Assembly: GCA_964540515.1 (NCBI GenBank)
Contig: CAZIMS010000009.1
Location: 1 to 64,000, forward strand
Direction: 5' to 3'
From: JAOAGA01 sp964540515
Lineage (GTDB): Bacteria > CALINM01
DNA length: 64,000 nt
Position numbers and translations under genes: made by a program. Every line of letters starts with the position of its first letter. Position 1 is the first letter of the stretch. Positions 7,066 to 15,631 of this stretch are shown here, in pieces. Below the pieces are notes generated by a model. That model had not been told where the DNA came from. It made no database searches and saw only the letters and a list, made by a program, of their open reading frames with translations.

Positions 7066-8828
7066 TAAAATATAACCTCATCGGATGTATTAGCTATTAA
7101 CTCATCAACTGTTGTAATACCATCCATTACAAGTCCTATCCCTTTTTGTTTGAGTGGTACAAAACCATCTTTTATGGCTTGCTCTCTTATACTATCTGAA
7201 GAGGCTTTGGTTAATATAAGATTTTTAATTTTATCATTAATAACTAACAATTCATAGACTCCTATTCTCTCGTAGTATCCTGTTTCGTGGCATTTTGGGC
7301 ATCCTTCTCCTCTATAAAATTTTGCGAAGGGCGGCAAGTTCCATTCAAGAATAATTGTTTCTGGAGGAACATATTCCTTTTTGCAAAAAGTACAGATTTT
7401 TCGTAATAATCTCTGGGATACTATAGCATTTATGGCTGATGAAATTTGATAGGGTTCTATTCCCATATCAAGCAATCTAATGATAGTTGATATAGAGTCG
7501 TTAGTATGTAATGTGGAGACTACTAAATGGCCTGTTAAAGCCGATTGAATTGCTATCTCTGCAGTCTCTTTGTCTCTTATCTCTCCAATTAGCATAATAT
7601 CTGGGTCTTGTCTTAGTATATTCCTCAAAGTGCCCGCAAAGGTTAAATTAATTTTTGGATTTACCTGAATCTGGTTTGCACCTATTATTTGATACTCAAC
7701 AGGGTCTTCTACTGTTATAACATTTTTTTCTTTCTTGTTTATATATTTTAAACAGGCATAGGCCGTTGTAGTTTTACCACTTCCCGTAGGACCGGTGATA
7801 AGAAACATCCCATAAGGCTTGTTAAGTAACCTTCTTATTTTTACCACAACTTCCTTATCTATATTTAACTTTTCTAGGTCGAAAAGCTCATCTCTTTTTC
7901 TTAATAGCCTTAAAACAACCTTTTCTCCCTGTATCGTTGGTGCCGTTGAAACTCTAACATCAACATTCTCAATATTTTCAGATAAACTTAATAATTCTCT
8001 TTTTATAAAGGTCTTTATATGATATTTTCCTTCTTCCAGAGTTAACTCTATTTGAAGGTGTCCATCTTGAGGAAGTCTCTTTTCTGAGATGTCCATATCT
8101 GACATTATCTTAACTCTTGATACTATGGGGTTCAACAAAGGTCTAGGAAGTTCAACTATATCATGCAAAATCCCATCTATTCTAAATCTTATCTTCATCT
8201 TCCTACCAAAGGGCTCAATATGTATGTCGCTAGCACGATCATTAATTGCCTGAATGAGAATTCCATAAACAATTTGAACAATTGGCGCTTCCTCTGCTAG
8301 TCTTTCTAATCGTTGAGGAGAGTCGTCAGAACTTTTAAGCTCCAAGGTTTTTAAATCTATTTGTTTTAGAATGTCAGATAGTTGCTCACTTTTTGTGGCG
8401 TAGAATTTTTCTAAAGCCTCCTTCATCAACTTCTCTGTCGTAACAACAAGCTTAATTCTTTTTTTAAAAATTTTTTTAAGTTCATCAGTTACCATAACAT
8501 TGAGAGGGTCAACTATTGCTATAGTCACTTCATGAGGAGTGTCATAAATTGGTATGGTATTAAATTTATATGCAATATCTGCAGACAAAAGAGCAGGAAA
8601 AGCCTTGTCTACTTCTAAGATGTTTTCACCTATGTAAGGAATACGATACTGTTGGCCTAAAGCCTTAGCGATTTTATCTTCGGTAAGATAACCTTCCTTT
8701 ACAAGTACCTCACCAATCCTTTCACCACTTATCTTACTTTTTTCGAGGGCATCATTTAAAATCTTCTCATCTATTAACCCAGCATCAATAAGTATCTCAC
8801 CTAATCTTTTTTTTATTTGAGCAGCCAT
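7065..8828 (-). CDS. Type II secretion / type IV pilus assembly ATPase (GspE/PilB family)
   Basis: This 587-residue ATPase has an N-terminal MshEN-type domain (about 1-145). The ATPase domain carries Walker A GPTGSGKTT at 346-354, Walker B DPDIMLIGEIRD at about 408-419, and the His box LTGHLVVSTLH. A tetracysteine zinc site follows (C479, C482, C510, C513). Compared with usual relatives there is an insert of roughly 25 residues between LPQDG and VDVRVST (about 260-288). An AGAAGG motif precedes the ATG. It powers assembly through GspF and heads the three-gene operon. Confidence 0.93.
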   Translation of the reverse strand: MAAQIKKRLGEILIDAGLIDEKILNDALEKSKISGERIGEVLVKEGYLTEDKIAKALGQQYRIPYIGENILEVDKAFPALLSADIAYKFNTIPIYDTPHEVTIAIVDPLNVMVTDELKKIFKKRIKLVVTTEKLMKEALEKFYATKSEQLSDILKQIDLKTLELKSSDDSPQRLERLAEEAPIVQIVYGILIQAINDRASDIHIEPFGRKMKIRFRIDGILHDIVELPRPLLNPIVSRVKIMSDMDISEKRLPQDGHLQIELTLEEGKYHIKTFIKRELLSLSENIENVDVRVSTAPTIQGEKVVLRLLRKRDELFDLEKLNIDKEVVVKIRRLLNKPYGMFLITGPTGSGKTTTAYACLKYINKKEKNVITVEDPVEYQIIGANQIQVNPKINLTFAGTLRNILRQDPDIMLIGEIRDKETAEIAIQSALTGHLVVSTLHTNDSISTIIRLLDMGIEPYQISSAINAIVSQRLLRKICTFCKKEYVPPETIILEWNLPPFAKFYRGEGCPKCHETGYYERIGVYELLVINDKIKNLILTKASSDSIREQAIKDGFVPLKQKGIGLVMDGITTVDELIANTSDEVIF

Positions 8829-8850
8829 TTAGCCTTCTTTAAAAATTTTC

Positions 8851-8879
8851 TTGAAAAATCTTTTATTTAAGTTTATACC
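8851..8879 (+). promoter_or_regulatory. Promoter for the phosphoesterase gene, near-leaderless
   Basis: TTGAAA (8851-8856), a 17-base spacer and TATACC (8874-8879) precede ATG 8888. The start codon is nine bases beyond the -10 box, so the predicted leader is about 0-3 bases. No ribosome binding site is present. It lies in the 59-base gap between the divergent gspE and phosphoesterase genes. Confidence 0.6.
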
Positions 8880-8887
8880 TATATTTA

Positions 8888-9583
8888 ATGAAAATTGCAA
8901 TACTTTCTGATATCCATTCAAACTTTTTTGCACTAAAATCTGTCTATGAAGATTTAAGGGAACAGGGAGTTAGTCAAGTTTTTTCACTGGGAGATTTGGT
9001 TGGCTACTTTCCTTTTATAGAAGAAACGATAGATTTTATGATAGATAAAAACATTGTAAGTATCCTTGGTAATTACGATAAGGCTGTCATTCATCCAGAT
9101 GAGAAAGAAGGTCTACTATATCTTATGAAAAATATTCCCGAAGATAAAAAGTATATTTATCTCTGGACTAGGGATAACTTAAGTGATGATGTGAAGGATT
9201 TCCTTTCAGGGTTACCTCAAAAAATGGTCTTATCCTTCCAGAATTTTACTATGCTTCTTGTCCATGGTAGCCCCGCAGGGATATCTAGTTATATATATCC
9301 TGACACATCGAGTTTTTATCTTGAGAGTCTTTTAAAAGATAACAATGTAGATATTATAGCTTGTGGACATACCCATAAGAGTATGATATTAACCACGAAG
9401 GAAGGGTTCGTTGTAAATCCAGGAAGCGTTGGAGTTCCCGATGAAGGTAAATCCAACGCCTCTTATATGATAGTTGAGATTAATAGACCCCCAAAATTCT
9501 ACATCAGAGAAATTACTTACGATGTAGATTTCGTGAAAAAGGTTCAGCAAGAGAAGATTTATAAATCTTTAGAGTCTGTGTAG
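8888..9583 (+). CDS. Calcineurin-like metallophosphoesterase
   Basis: This 231-residue protein shows the metal-binding series of the metallophosphoesterase fold in order: DIHSN near residue 8, GDLVGY near 36, GNYD near 62, VHGSP near 124, CGHTHK near 158. It belongs to the YfcE/MJ0936-like group of cytosolic phosphodiesterases or phosphatases with two metal ions. The physiological substrate cannot be read from the sequence. The gene is transcribed divergently from gspE, and its 3' end overlaps the convergent nitroreductase gene by 25 bases. Confidence 0.9.
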   Translation: MKIAILSDIHSNFFALKSVYEDLREQGVSQVFSLGDLVGYFPFIEETIDFMIDKNIVSILGNYDKAVIHPDEKEGLLYLMKNIPEDKKYIYLWTRDNLSDDVKDFLSGLPQKMVLSFQNFTMLLVHGSPAGISSYIYPDTSSFYLESLLKDNNVDIIACGHTHKSMILTTKEGFVVNPGSVGVPDEGKSNASYMIVEINRPPKFYIREITYDVDFVKKVQQEKIYKSLESV

Positions 9584-10119
9584 TTCTCATAATACACAAT
9601 CTCTTTAATCTCTTTTCTCGGTGGACACTTGGGTTCCTCATCAGGATAACCAAAAGGTACAATAGCTACAACCTCGTAGTTATCTGGAATATTTAGAGAA
9701 GTTCTTACCTTTTCTGCATCAAAAAGTCCAAGATAGACGGAGCCAATACCCTCTTCCCAAGCTGTTAAAACCATATTTTGCAATGCCAGTGCGGTATCAA
9801 ACATATACCAATAATCACCTTTATTTGTAACGGCTTCACCTTTGTAAAAGCCCGATTTTTTTTTCTCGGCGAAGGCGACAACTACAAGCGGAGCAGCTAA
9901 TATACTTGAGTAAGCTGGGTTTCTTGGTGAGAAGGCTTCTAAAATCTTGTTTTTTGTGGCGTCTTCTTTTGCAAGAACAAATCTCCAACATTGAGTATTT
10001 GCCCAAGAAGGGGCAAATCTCGCAGACTCAAGGATCTTGATAATAATATCTTCAGGAATAGGTTGAGTCTTAAATTTTCTTATGCTTCTTCTTTTTAATG
10101 TTGTCTCGTATACTGTCAT
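9559..10119 (-). CDS. Nitroreductase-family flavoprotein
   Basis: This 186-residue protein is a complete nitroreductase-fold FMN protein. It has the N-terminal RRSIRKFK motif that grips the FMN phosphate, ARFAPSWANTQCWRFV near residues 33-48, and the C-terminal VAIVPFGYPDEEP typical of the family. It probably reduces nitro compounds, quinones or flavin using NAD(P)H as a homodimer in the cytosol. It lies alone between the phosphoesterase gene (convergent) and the adenylate cyclase gene (same strand, 50 bases away). Confidence 0.92.
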   Translation of the reverse strand: MTVYETTLKRRSIRKFKTQPIPEDIIIKILESARFAPSWANTQCWRFVLAKEDATKNKILEAFSPRNPAYSSILAAPLVVVAFAEKKKSGFYKGEAVTNKGDYWYMFDTALALQNMVLTAWEEGIGSVYLGLFDAEKVRTSLNIPDNYEVVAIVPFGYPDEEPKCPPRKEIKEIVYYENYTDSKDL

Positions 10120-10169
10120 TTATCATCCTCCATTTTTTTAGATTTATGATTTTTGGATTATTTACTTGC

Positions 10170-12071
10170 TTATTTAACTATAATCTTGTAAATCCTTATT
10201 GGCTCCGCCTTTCCCTTTACCTTTTGTGGTTCACATTCCTCAATTTCTATATTTTCAATATTTCTAAGGTCTTCTTTAATCTTTTCATAGGTAAACTCTG
10301 TTATAAGTATATCAGCATTTAATAGTCTTGTTAATGCCTCTACTCTGGCACCTAAATTTACCGTGTCACCTATAACAGTATAATCCATCTTTTTACCTTC
10401 TGCCCCCATATTGCCTGCAATTGCCTCTCCGGTATTTATACCTATACCTAAGATGAGAGGTGATTTATTCTCCATCTTCCATTTCTCTACAAGCTCTCTA
10501 TTTTTTCTTATCATCTCAACGGCGCACATAACAGCTTTTAATGGATGGTCTTTCTGGTCAAGGGGTACATTCCAGAGAGCCATAATCTCATCACCTACAA
10601 ACTTATCTAAGGTGCCATCACTTTTCATGATTACATCAGTCATGGAGCCCAATAGCTCATTTAAGATTTGCACTACTTCCTCAGGGGTATGATTTTCGGA
10701 GAAAGTAGTAAAACCCCTTGCATCGGCAAATAAAACAGTTATCTCCTTTCTAACTCCTCCAAGTTTTGCCATTTCTGGGTTTTTAATAAGCTCATTAACT
10801 ATCTTATCACTGACATAGCTTGAAAAAATTCTTTTGATCTCTCTGCCAGCTCTTTCTTCAACACTGTATTTATAAATTATCGTACCTAAAAACATTGATA
10901 GTATTGATATAGTTGGATAGACAAGGTTAATCCAGAGATAAAAATTATTAAAAGCAATAAAAACTATTAGTAAAGAGGCGATAGAAATACAAGCCCCAAG
11001 CAAGATGCTACCCCATACACGAAGCCTCATACCAAAGATTGTATAAACAAGAAAGATTGAAAAAATAAAGAGAATAGTATAGTTATTACTTGCCTTTTTA
11101 ATAAATCTATTGTTAATAAGATTCTCAATTGCAAAGGCATGTTTTTCTATCCCCGGCATATTTTGAGAAGTTGGTGTAACCCTTAAATCATAAATACCAA
11201 GGGCAGTGGCACCAACGAGAACAATCTTATCCTTAAAGACATCTTTAGAAACATTATCGAGATAAATATCTCCCATAGAAACTCTCTTAAAGGTGCCATT
11301 CTCGCCATAGTAGTCTATTAAAAAACCAGAATTAAGATCTAAATCAACGACCTTATCTTTTAGAATAAGCTGTTTGCCTGGTAGAAGGATAACCTCATCG
11401 TCTTTAAGATTGTTGTATATCTTATATGTCTGTACCATAAAGGAAGGCAGATAAAAATCATTATAATTAATAGCAGTAAACTCTTTTCTAACAACCCCAT
11501 CAATATCAGGAAACATATTAATGTGTCCTAAAAACCTGGAGTTTTTGGCGAACTTATTTAAAGGGGCAAAGACGCCTAAGGCTGATGGTGTTTCGTGATA
11601 GTAGCTTTCGTTTACCAATTGATAGGATGATCTTTTGAAATAATCCTCTCTGTCTGGAGCTAATGGTATCTCTTCTTCAAAGCTAAAGGCAGTAGCAAGG
11701 ACTGTTTTCCCATTTTTTAGAGCCTTTGAAAGAACATCATCTTTAAAATCCTTTGATGGCTCTGTATAAAGTATATCTATGGCAATTACTTTAGGGTCTC
11801 CTTCACTGATTTTATTTAACAATTTTCCAACAATATCTCTATCCCAGGGCCATCTTCCAATTGTGTCTATGCTTTTATTGTCTATAGCGGCAATAATTAT
11901 CTTGTCATCATAAATCTTTTTATTACTAAAGCTCATCCTCCAGTCATAGGTTCTTAGTTCCACTTGTTTAAGAAACTCTGGGTTAAAGTTGTAAAGGGAA
12001 AGATTAAAAATGAGTATTATTGAAAGAATGGAAAAAAAAATAAGCTTATTTTTGATTGCCTGCATTTTCAT
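10170..12071 (-). CDS. CHASE2-domain class III adenylate/guanylate cyclase
   Basis: The 633-residue protein from ATG 12071 (or 12065) begins with a membrane helix. A periplasmic CHASE2 sensor domain follows (about 35-320), then three membrane helices (about 330-410), then a class III cyclase catalytic domain. The catalytic domain shows both metal-binding aspartates (LFADARGFTTF and LDKFVGDEIMALWN) and the TVIGDTVNLGARVE motif. A frame back to 12122 exists but would overlap smpB and adds a non-typical N-terminus. It presumably converts an extracytoplasmic signal into cAMP or cGMP. No cyclic-nucleotide receptor is nearby. Confidence 0.92.
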   Translation of the reverse strand: MKMQAIKNKLIFFSILSIILIFNLSLYNFNPEFLKQVELRTYDWRMSFSNKKIYDDKIIIAAIDNKSIDTIGRWPWDRDIVGKLLNKISEGDPKVIAIDILYTEPSKDFKDDVLSKALKNGKTVLATAFSFEEEIPLAPDREDYFKRSSYQLVNESYYHETPSALGVFAPLNKFAKNSRFLGHINMFPDIDGVVRKEFTAINYNDFYLPSFMVQTYKIYNNLKDDEVILLPGKQLILKDKVVDLDLNSGFLIDYYGENGTFKRVSMGDIYLDNVSKDVFKDKIVLVGATALGIYDLRVTPTSQNMPGIEKHAFAIENLINNRFIKKASNNYTILFIFSIFLVYTIFGMRLRVWGSILLGACISIASLLIVFIAFNNFYLWINLVYPTISILSMFLGTIIYKYSVEERAGREIKRIFSSYVSDKIVNELIKNPEMAKLGGVRKEITVLFADARGFTTFSENHTPEEVVQILNELLGSMTDVIMKSDGTLDKFVGDEIMALWNVPLDQKDHPLKAVMCAVEMIRKNRELVEKWKMENKSPLILGIGINTGEAIAGNMGAEGKKMDYTVIGDTVNLGARVEALTRLLNADILITEFTYEKIKEDLRNIENIEIEECEPQKVKGKAEPIRIYKIIVK

Positions 12072-12115
12072 AAAGTTTTTCTTAGTTCTAAAGTTATATG
12101 ATAAAATAATAAAAT

Positions 12116-12586
12116 ATGGCAAGCAATGGAAATATAAAGGTTATTAGTGAAAATAAGAAGGCTAGATTTAATTATGAGGTAATAGAGAGCTTTGAAGCAG
12201 GTGTGGTCCTTAAAGGCTCGGAGGTTAAATCAATAAGATTGGGTAAGGTAAATATCCAAGATGCCTTTTGTTTAATAAGAAACGGAGAGGTTTTTATTCA
12301 TAACCTTAATATTCAACCTTATCCATTCTCTACTTACGAGAATCATGAACCTACGGCGGTAAGAAAGCTTCTATTGCATAAGAGAGAGATATTAAGATTA
12401 TTAGGTAAGACACAGCAAAAAGGTTACTCACTGGTTCCATTGAAACTTTACTTTAAAAGTGGTAAAATAAAAATAGAGATTGCCTTAGCAAAAGGTAAGA
12501 GAGAATACGATAAAAAACAAAAGATTAAAGATAGAGAAGAAAAGAGAGAGATCGAAAGGATAGAGAAATTTTATAAACTCAGATAG
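12116..12586 (+). CDS. smpB: SsrA-binding protein SmpB
   Basis: The 156-residue protein matches SmpB throughout: IKVISENKKARFNYEV at the N-terminus, the VVLKGSEVKSIR core, and a basic C-terminal tail ending EREIER...KFYKLR. SmpB binds tmRNA and brings it to stalled ribosomes for trans-translation. Its partner tmRNA starts four bases after the stop codon. A TAAAAT at 12102-12107 ends eight bases before the ATG, again giving very little room for a leader. No Shine-Dalgarno motif is visible. Confidence 0.97.
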   Translation: MASNGNIKVISENKKARFNYEVIESFEAGVVLKGSEVKSIRLGKVNIQDAFCLIRNGEVFIHNLNIQPYPFSTYENHEPTAVRKLLLHKREILRLLGKTQQKGYSLVPLKLYFKSGKIKIEIALAKGKREYDKKQKIKDREEKREIERIEKFYKLR

Positions 12587-12589
12587 TAA

Positions 12590-12940
12590 GGGGGTGTAAA
12601 GGCTTCGACGGGGAGGAAAGGTTTTGAGTCGCAGGTCGAGGTGAGCTACCTCGTAAAACAGGCTCATGCACACAAGTGCCGAACCAAAACTTGCTCTTGC
12701 AGCATAATTAAGACTGCAACGGTTGCTTAAGCTTGCCTGTAGGCTTAAGTAGTCGTCAGTGATACAGGATAGCTTATTTAGCTTGCCTTAGGCTAAAGGA
12801 GTGAAACCTAAAATAGGGCTATCCTTTAAAAATCCTGTCAGGAGGAGTTTTAGGGGAGAAATAAAAAATCCTGAATAAACCTGTAGGGGCTCAAGATTGG
12901 ACCTTTTCGGACGTGGGTTCGATTCCCACCACCTCCACCA
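12590..12940 (+). ncRNA. ssrA: Transfer-messenger RNA (tmRNA)
   Basis: The 5' end GGGGGTGTAAAGGCTTCGACGG and the 3' T-arm GTGGGTTCGATTCCCAC with acceptor CACCTCC, discriminator A and encoded CCA (12938-12940) are diagnostic of one-piece tmRNA. The tag-coding frame ends at TAA 12705-12707 and gives a C-terminus KLALAA preceded by AEP. The exact resume codon is not certain; GCC at 12678 would give a nine-residue tag. It follows smpB directly and is probably co-transcribed. Confidence 0.96.
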
Positions 12941-13023
12941 ATTGAAAATTAACAATTACTTGTAAACTAATATTAGTCTTTTCCCACACAAAAAAATCAA
13001 GAAAATGAAAGTTCTATAAGTAA

Positions 13024-13058
13024 AAGTTTAAATAAAATTATAAATTTTATTTAAACTT
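13024..13058. repeat. Large AT-rich perfect palindrome upstream of metK
   Basis: Arms of 16 bases (AAGTTTAAATAAAATT and its exact complement) flank a three-base centre ATA. It lies between tmRNA and metK, 58 bases before the metK ATG, and ahead of a TTTGATAAAATT stretch that could be the metK -10 region. It contains almost no G or C, so it is a weak terminator by itself. It could be an operator, a cruciform, or a transcript-end hairpin for tmRNA. Confidence 0.6.
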
Positions 13059-13115
13059 AATCAGTTTTTTTGATAAAATTAAGGCATTTTAAGTCTAACA
13101 AGGAGGCGAATAATA

Positions 13116-14285
13116 ATGAGTCATAAGAAAAGATTTCTTTTTACTTCAGAGTCTGTTACTGAGGGGCATCCAGATAAGGTAGCAGATCAGATTTCAGATG
13201 CTGTTTTAGATGCCATGATTGAGCAAGATCCTGACTCAAGGGTTGCCTGTGAGACCCTTGTTACAACAGGATTGATATTTGTTGCAGGAGAGATTACCTC
13301 AAAGGCAATAGTAAATATCCCTGATTTGGCAAGGTCAGTGGTAAAAGATATAGGCTATAACGAGCCTGAGCTTGGTTTTGACTCTGAAAACTGTGCCGTT
13401 ATAACTTCTATTGATAGGCAGTCTCCAGATATTGCACAGGGTGTTGATGAAGGCAAAGGACTTTACGAAGAGCAAGGAGCAGGAGATCAGGGTCTTATGT
13501 TTGGCTATGCTACAGATGAGACAGAAGCCTATATGCCTATGTCGATCTATCTGGCTCATAGGCTATCAATGAGATTAGCAGATGTTAGAAAGAAAAATAT
13601 AATAAGCTTTTTCAAGCCTGATGGTAAGTCACAAGTTACCATAGAGTATGTAGATGGGGTACCAAAGAGAGTTGATGCGGTAGTTATTTCTACTCAACAC
13701 TCCAAAGATGTTGCCTATAAAAAAATTAAAGAAGCTGTAATTGAAGAGGTAATAAAAAAGGTTATTCCACAAGATATGATGGATAAGAAAACAAAGATTT
13801 TTGTTAACCCAACAGGTAGATTTGTTGTTGGTGGTCCTAAGGGAGATACAGGTCTTACAGGTAGAAAGATTATAGTAGATACCTATGGTGGTGTTGGAAG
13901 TCATGGCGGTGGGGCCTTCTCAGGTAAAGATCCATCAAAGGTTGATAGAACAGCCTCTTATATGGCAAGACATGTTGCCAAAAACATTGTGGCAGCAGGT
14001 TTAGCTAAAAGGTGTGAGTTACAAGTTGCCTATGCTATAGGTGTAGCTAAACCAGTTTCAATAATGGTTGATACAAAGGGTACAGGTATAATACCTGATA
14101 TTGAGATTGAGAATATCGTTAATAAACTCTTCGACTTCAGACCAAAGGCTATGATTGAGTACCTAAATCTAAAAAGACCTATATATAGGAAGACAGCCTC
14201 CTATGGGCATTTTGGAAGAAATGATAAAGATTTTCTTTGGGAAAGCCTAAATAGAGTTAAGGATATAAAAAAGCTGATTAAATAA
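13116..14285 (+). CDS. metK: S-adenosylmethionine synthetase
   Basis: This full-length 389-residue protein makes S-adenosylmethionine from methionine and ATP in the cytosol. Visible family motifs are FTSESVTEGHPDK at the N-terminus, GAGDQGLMFGYA near residue 120, NPTGRFVVGGPKGDTGLTG near 230 and GGGAFSGKDPSKVDR near 260. A strong AAGGAGG lies eight bases before the ATG. It is followed after 19 bases by ahcY, so the two form a methyl-cycle operon. No S-adenosylmethionine riboswitch is recognisable upstream. Confidence 0.98.
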   Translation: MSHKKRFLFTSESVTEGHPDKVADQISDAVLDAMIEQDPDSRVACETLVTTGLIFVAGEITSKAIVNIPDLARSVVKDIGYNEPELGFDSENCAVITSIDRQSPDIAQGVDEGKGLYEEQGAGDQGLMFGYATDETEAYMPMSIYLAHRLSMRLADVRKKNIISFFKPDGKSQVTIEYVDGVPKRVDAVVISTQHSKDVAYKKIKEAVIEEVIKKVIPQDMMDKKTKIFVNPTGRFVVGGPKGDTGLTGRKIIVDTYGGVGSHGGGAFSGKDPSKVDRTASYMARHVAKNIVAAGLAKRCELQVAYAIGVAKPVSIMVDTKGTGIIPDIEIENIVNKLFDFRPKAMIEYLNLKRPIYRKTASYGHFGRNDKDFLWESLNRVKDIKKLIK

Positions 14286-14304
14286 AAAAAAGAAAGGATA
14301 AGTG

Positions 14305-15573
14305 ATGAAGAAAAATACTAAATACGATGTTAAGGACATTAAGTTAGCCGAAAAGGGAAAGCTAAGGATTGAATGGGCAAGTCAGAGTATGCCAGTTTTA
14401 AAATTGATTAACGAGAGGTTTTCTAAAGAAAAACCTCTTAAGGGTATCAAGATAGCTGCCTGCCTTCATGTTACAACAGAAACGGCCTTTTTAATGGAGG
14501 TACTAAAAAATGGTGGTGCTGAGGTAGCTCTTTGTGCATCAAACCCCTTAAGTACTCAGGATGATGTTGCCTCATCCTTGGTAAAAAACACAGGAATCCC
14601 TGTTTTTGCCATAAAGGGAGAAGATAATCAGACCTACTATAAACATATTGAAGCTGTTTTAGACATAAAACCAAATATTACTATGGATGATGGCGCTGAT
14701 CTCGTTTCAGTCCTTCATAAAAGCAAGAAGGAGTTAATAAAAAATATCATTGGTGGAACTGAGGAGACAACTACAGGTGTCATACGATTAAAAAGTATGG
14801 CGAAAAATAATGTCCTTAAATACCCTATTATTGCTGTTAACGATGCTAATACAAAACACATGTTTGATAATCGTTATGGGACAGGACAGAGCACAATAGA
14901 TGGTATTATTAGGGCGACCAATAGACTTTTTGCTGGCTCCATATTTGTAGTTTCAGGTTATGGCTGGTGTGGTAAGGGTCTTGCTATGAGGGCAAGAGGT
15001 ATGGGGGCAAGGGTTATTGTTACAGAGATTGATCCTCTTAAGGCACTTGAGGCTGTAATGGATGGTTACGAGGTAATGCCTATGATTGATGCAGCTAAAA
15101 TTGGTGATATCTTCTGCACTGTTACCGGTAACACAGCAGTCTTAAGGACAGAACATTTTAAGGTTATGAAAGACGGAGCTATTGTATCCAATTCTGGGCA
15201 TTTCAATGTGGAGATAGATCTGGAGGGGTTAAAGAAGTTATCAAAATCCGTAAGAACTATTAGGGATTTTGTTGATGAGTATACCTTAAAGGATGGCAGA
15301 AGAGTAAATGTCTTAGGAGAGGGTAGGCTTATTAACTTAGCATCTGCCGAGGGGCATCCAAGTTCGGTTATGGATATGAGTTTTGCTAATCAAGCCCTTA
15401 GTGTTGAGTATCTTATAAAGAACTCGAAAAGGCTTAAGAAAGATGTATACTCTGTACCTGCTCAAATTGATAGTATGATTGCAGAATTGAAGTTAAAGAG
15501 TATGGGGATTAAGATAGACGATTTAACGAAGGAACAGAAAAAATATTTAGATAGTTGGGAAGAAGGGACATAA
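14305..15573 (+). CDS. ahcY: S-adenosylhomocysteine hydrolase
   Basis: This 422-residue NAD-dependent enzyme splits S-adenosylhomocysteine into homocysteine and adenosine, removing the inhibitor of methyltransferases. It shows the substrate-domain motif AACLHVTTETAFLMEVL, the NAD-binding VSGYGWCGKGLAMRARGMGA, and the C-terminal AEGHPSSVMDMSFANQAL. ATG 14305 is preferred over the in-frame GTG at 14302 because of its spacing from AGAAAGGA (14291-14298). It sits directly behind metK, and a hairpin terminator follows. Confidence 0.97.
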   Translation: MKKNTKYDVKDIKLAEKGKLRIEWASQSMPVLKLINERFSKEKPLKGIKIAACLHVTTETAFLMEVLKNGGAEVALCASNPLSTQDDVASSLVKNTGIPVFAIKGEDNQTYYKHIEAVLDIKPNITMDDGADLVSVLHKSKKELIKNIIGGTEETTTGVIRLKSMAKNNVLKYPIIAVNDANTKHMFDNRYGTGQSTIDGIIRATNRLFAGSIFVVSGYGWCGKGLAMRARGMGARVIVTEIDPLKALEAVMDGYEVMPMIDAAKIGDIFCTVTGNTAVLRTEHFKVMKDGAIVSNSGHFNVEIDLEGLKKLSKSVRTIRDFVDEYTLKDGRRVNVLGEGRLINLASAEGHPSSVMDMSFANQALSVEYLIKNSKRLKKDVYSVPAQIDSMIAELKLKSMGIKIDDLTKEQKKYLDSWEEGT

Positions 15574-15589
15574 TTGTAATTTAAAAATG

Positions 15590-15625
15590 GGTAAATGGTA
15601 AGAGAAAAGGCTCTTACCATTTACC
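15590..15625. terminator. Bidirectional hairpin terminator between ahcY and transaldolase
   Basis: A perfect 15-base stem (GGTAAATGGTAAGAG and its complement) closes a six-base AAAAGG loop. It lies between two convergent genes. A run of six Ts follows shortly on the plus strand (15633-15638) and TTTTT directly on the minus strand, so it probably ends both transcripts. Confidence 0.88.
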
Positions 15626-15631
15626 AGAAAC

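Noticed and set aside
12072..12122. Longer N-terminus for the adenylate cyclase
   Set aside because: It would overlap the smpB start on the other strand and adds non-typical sequence before the first membrane helix.
12941..13115. SAM riboswitch upstream of metK
   Set aside because: The leader has the large AT palindrome but none of the GC-containing helices and conserved loops of known SAM riboswitches.
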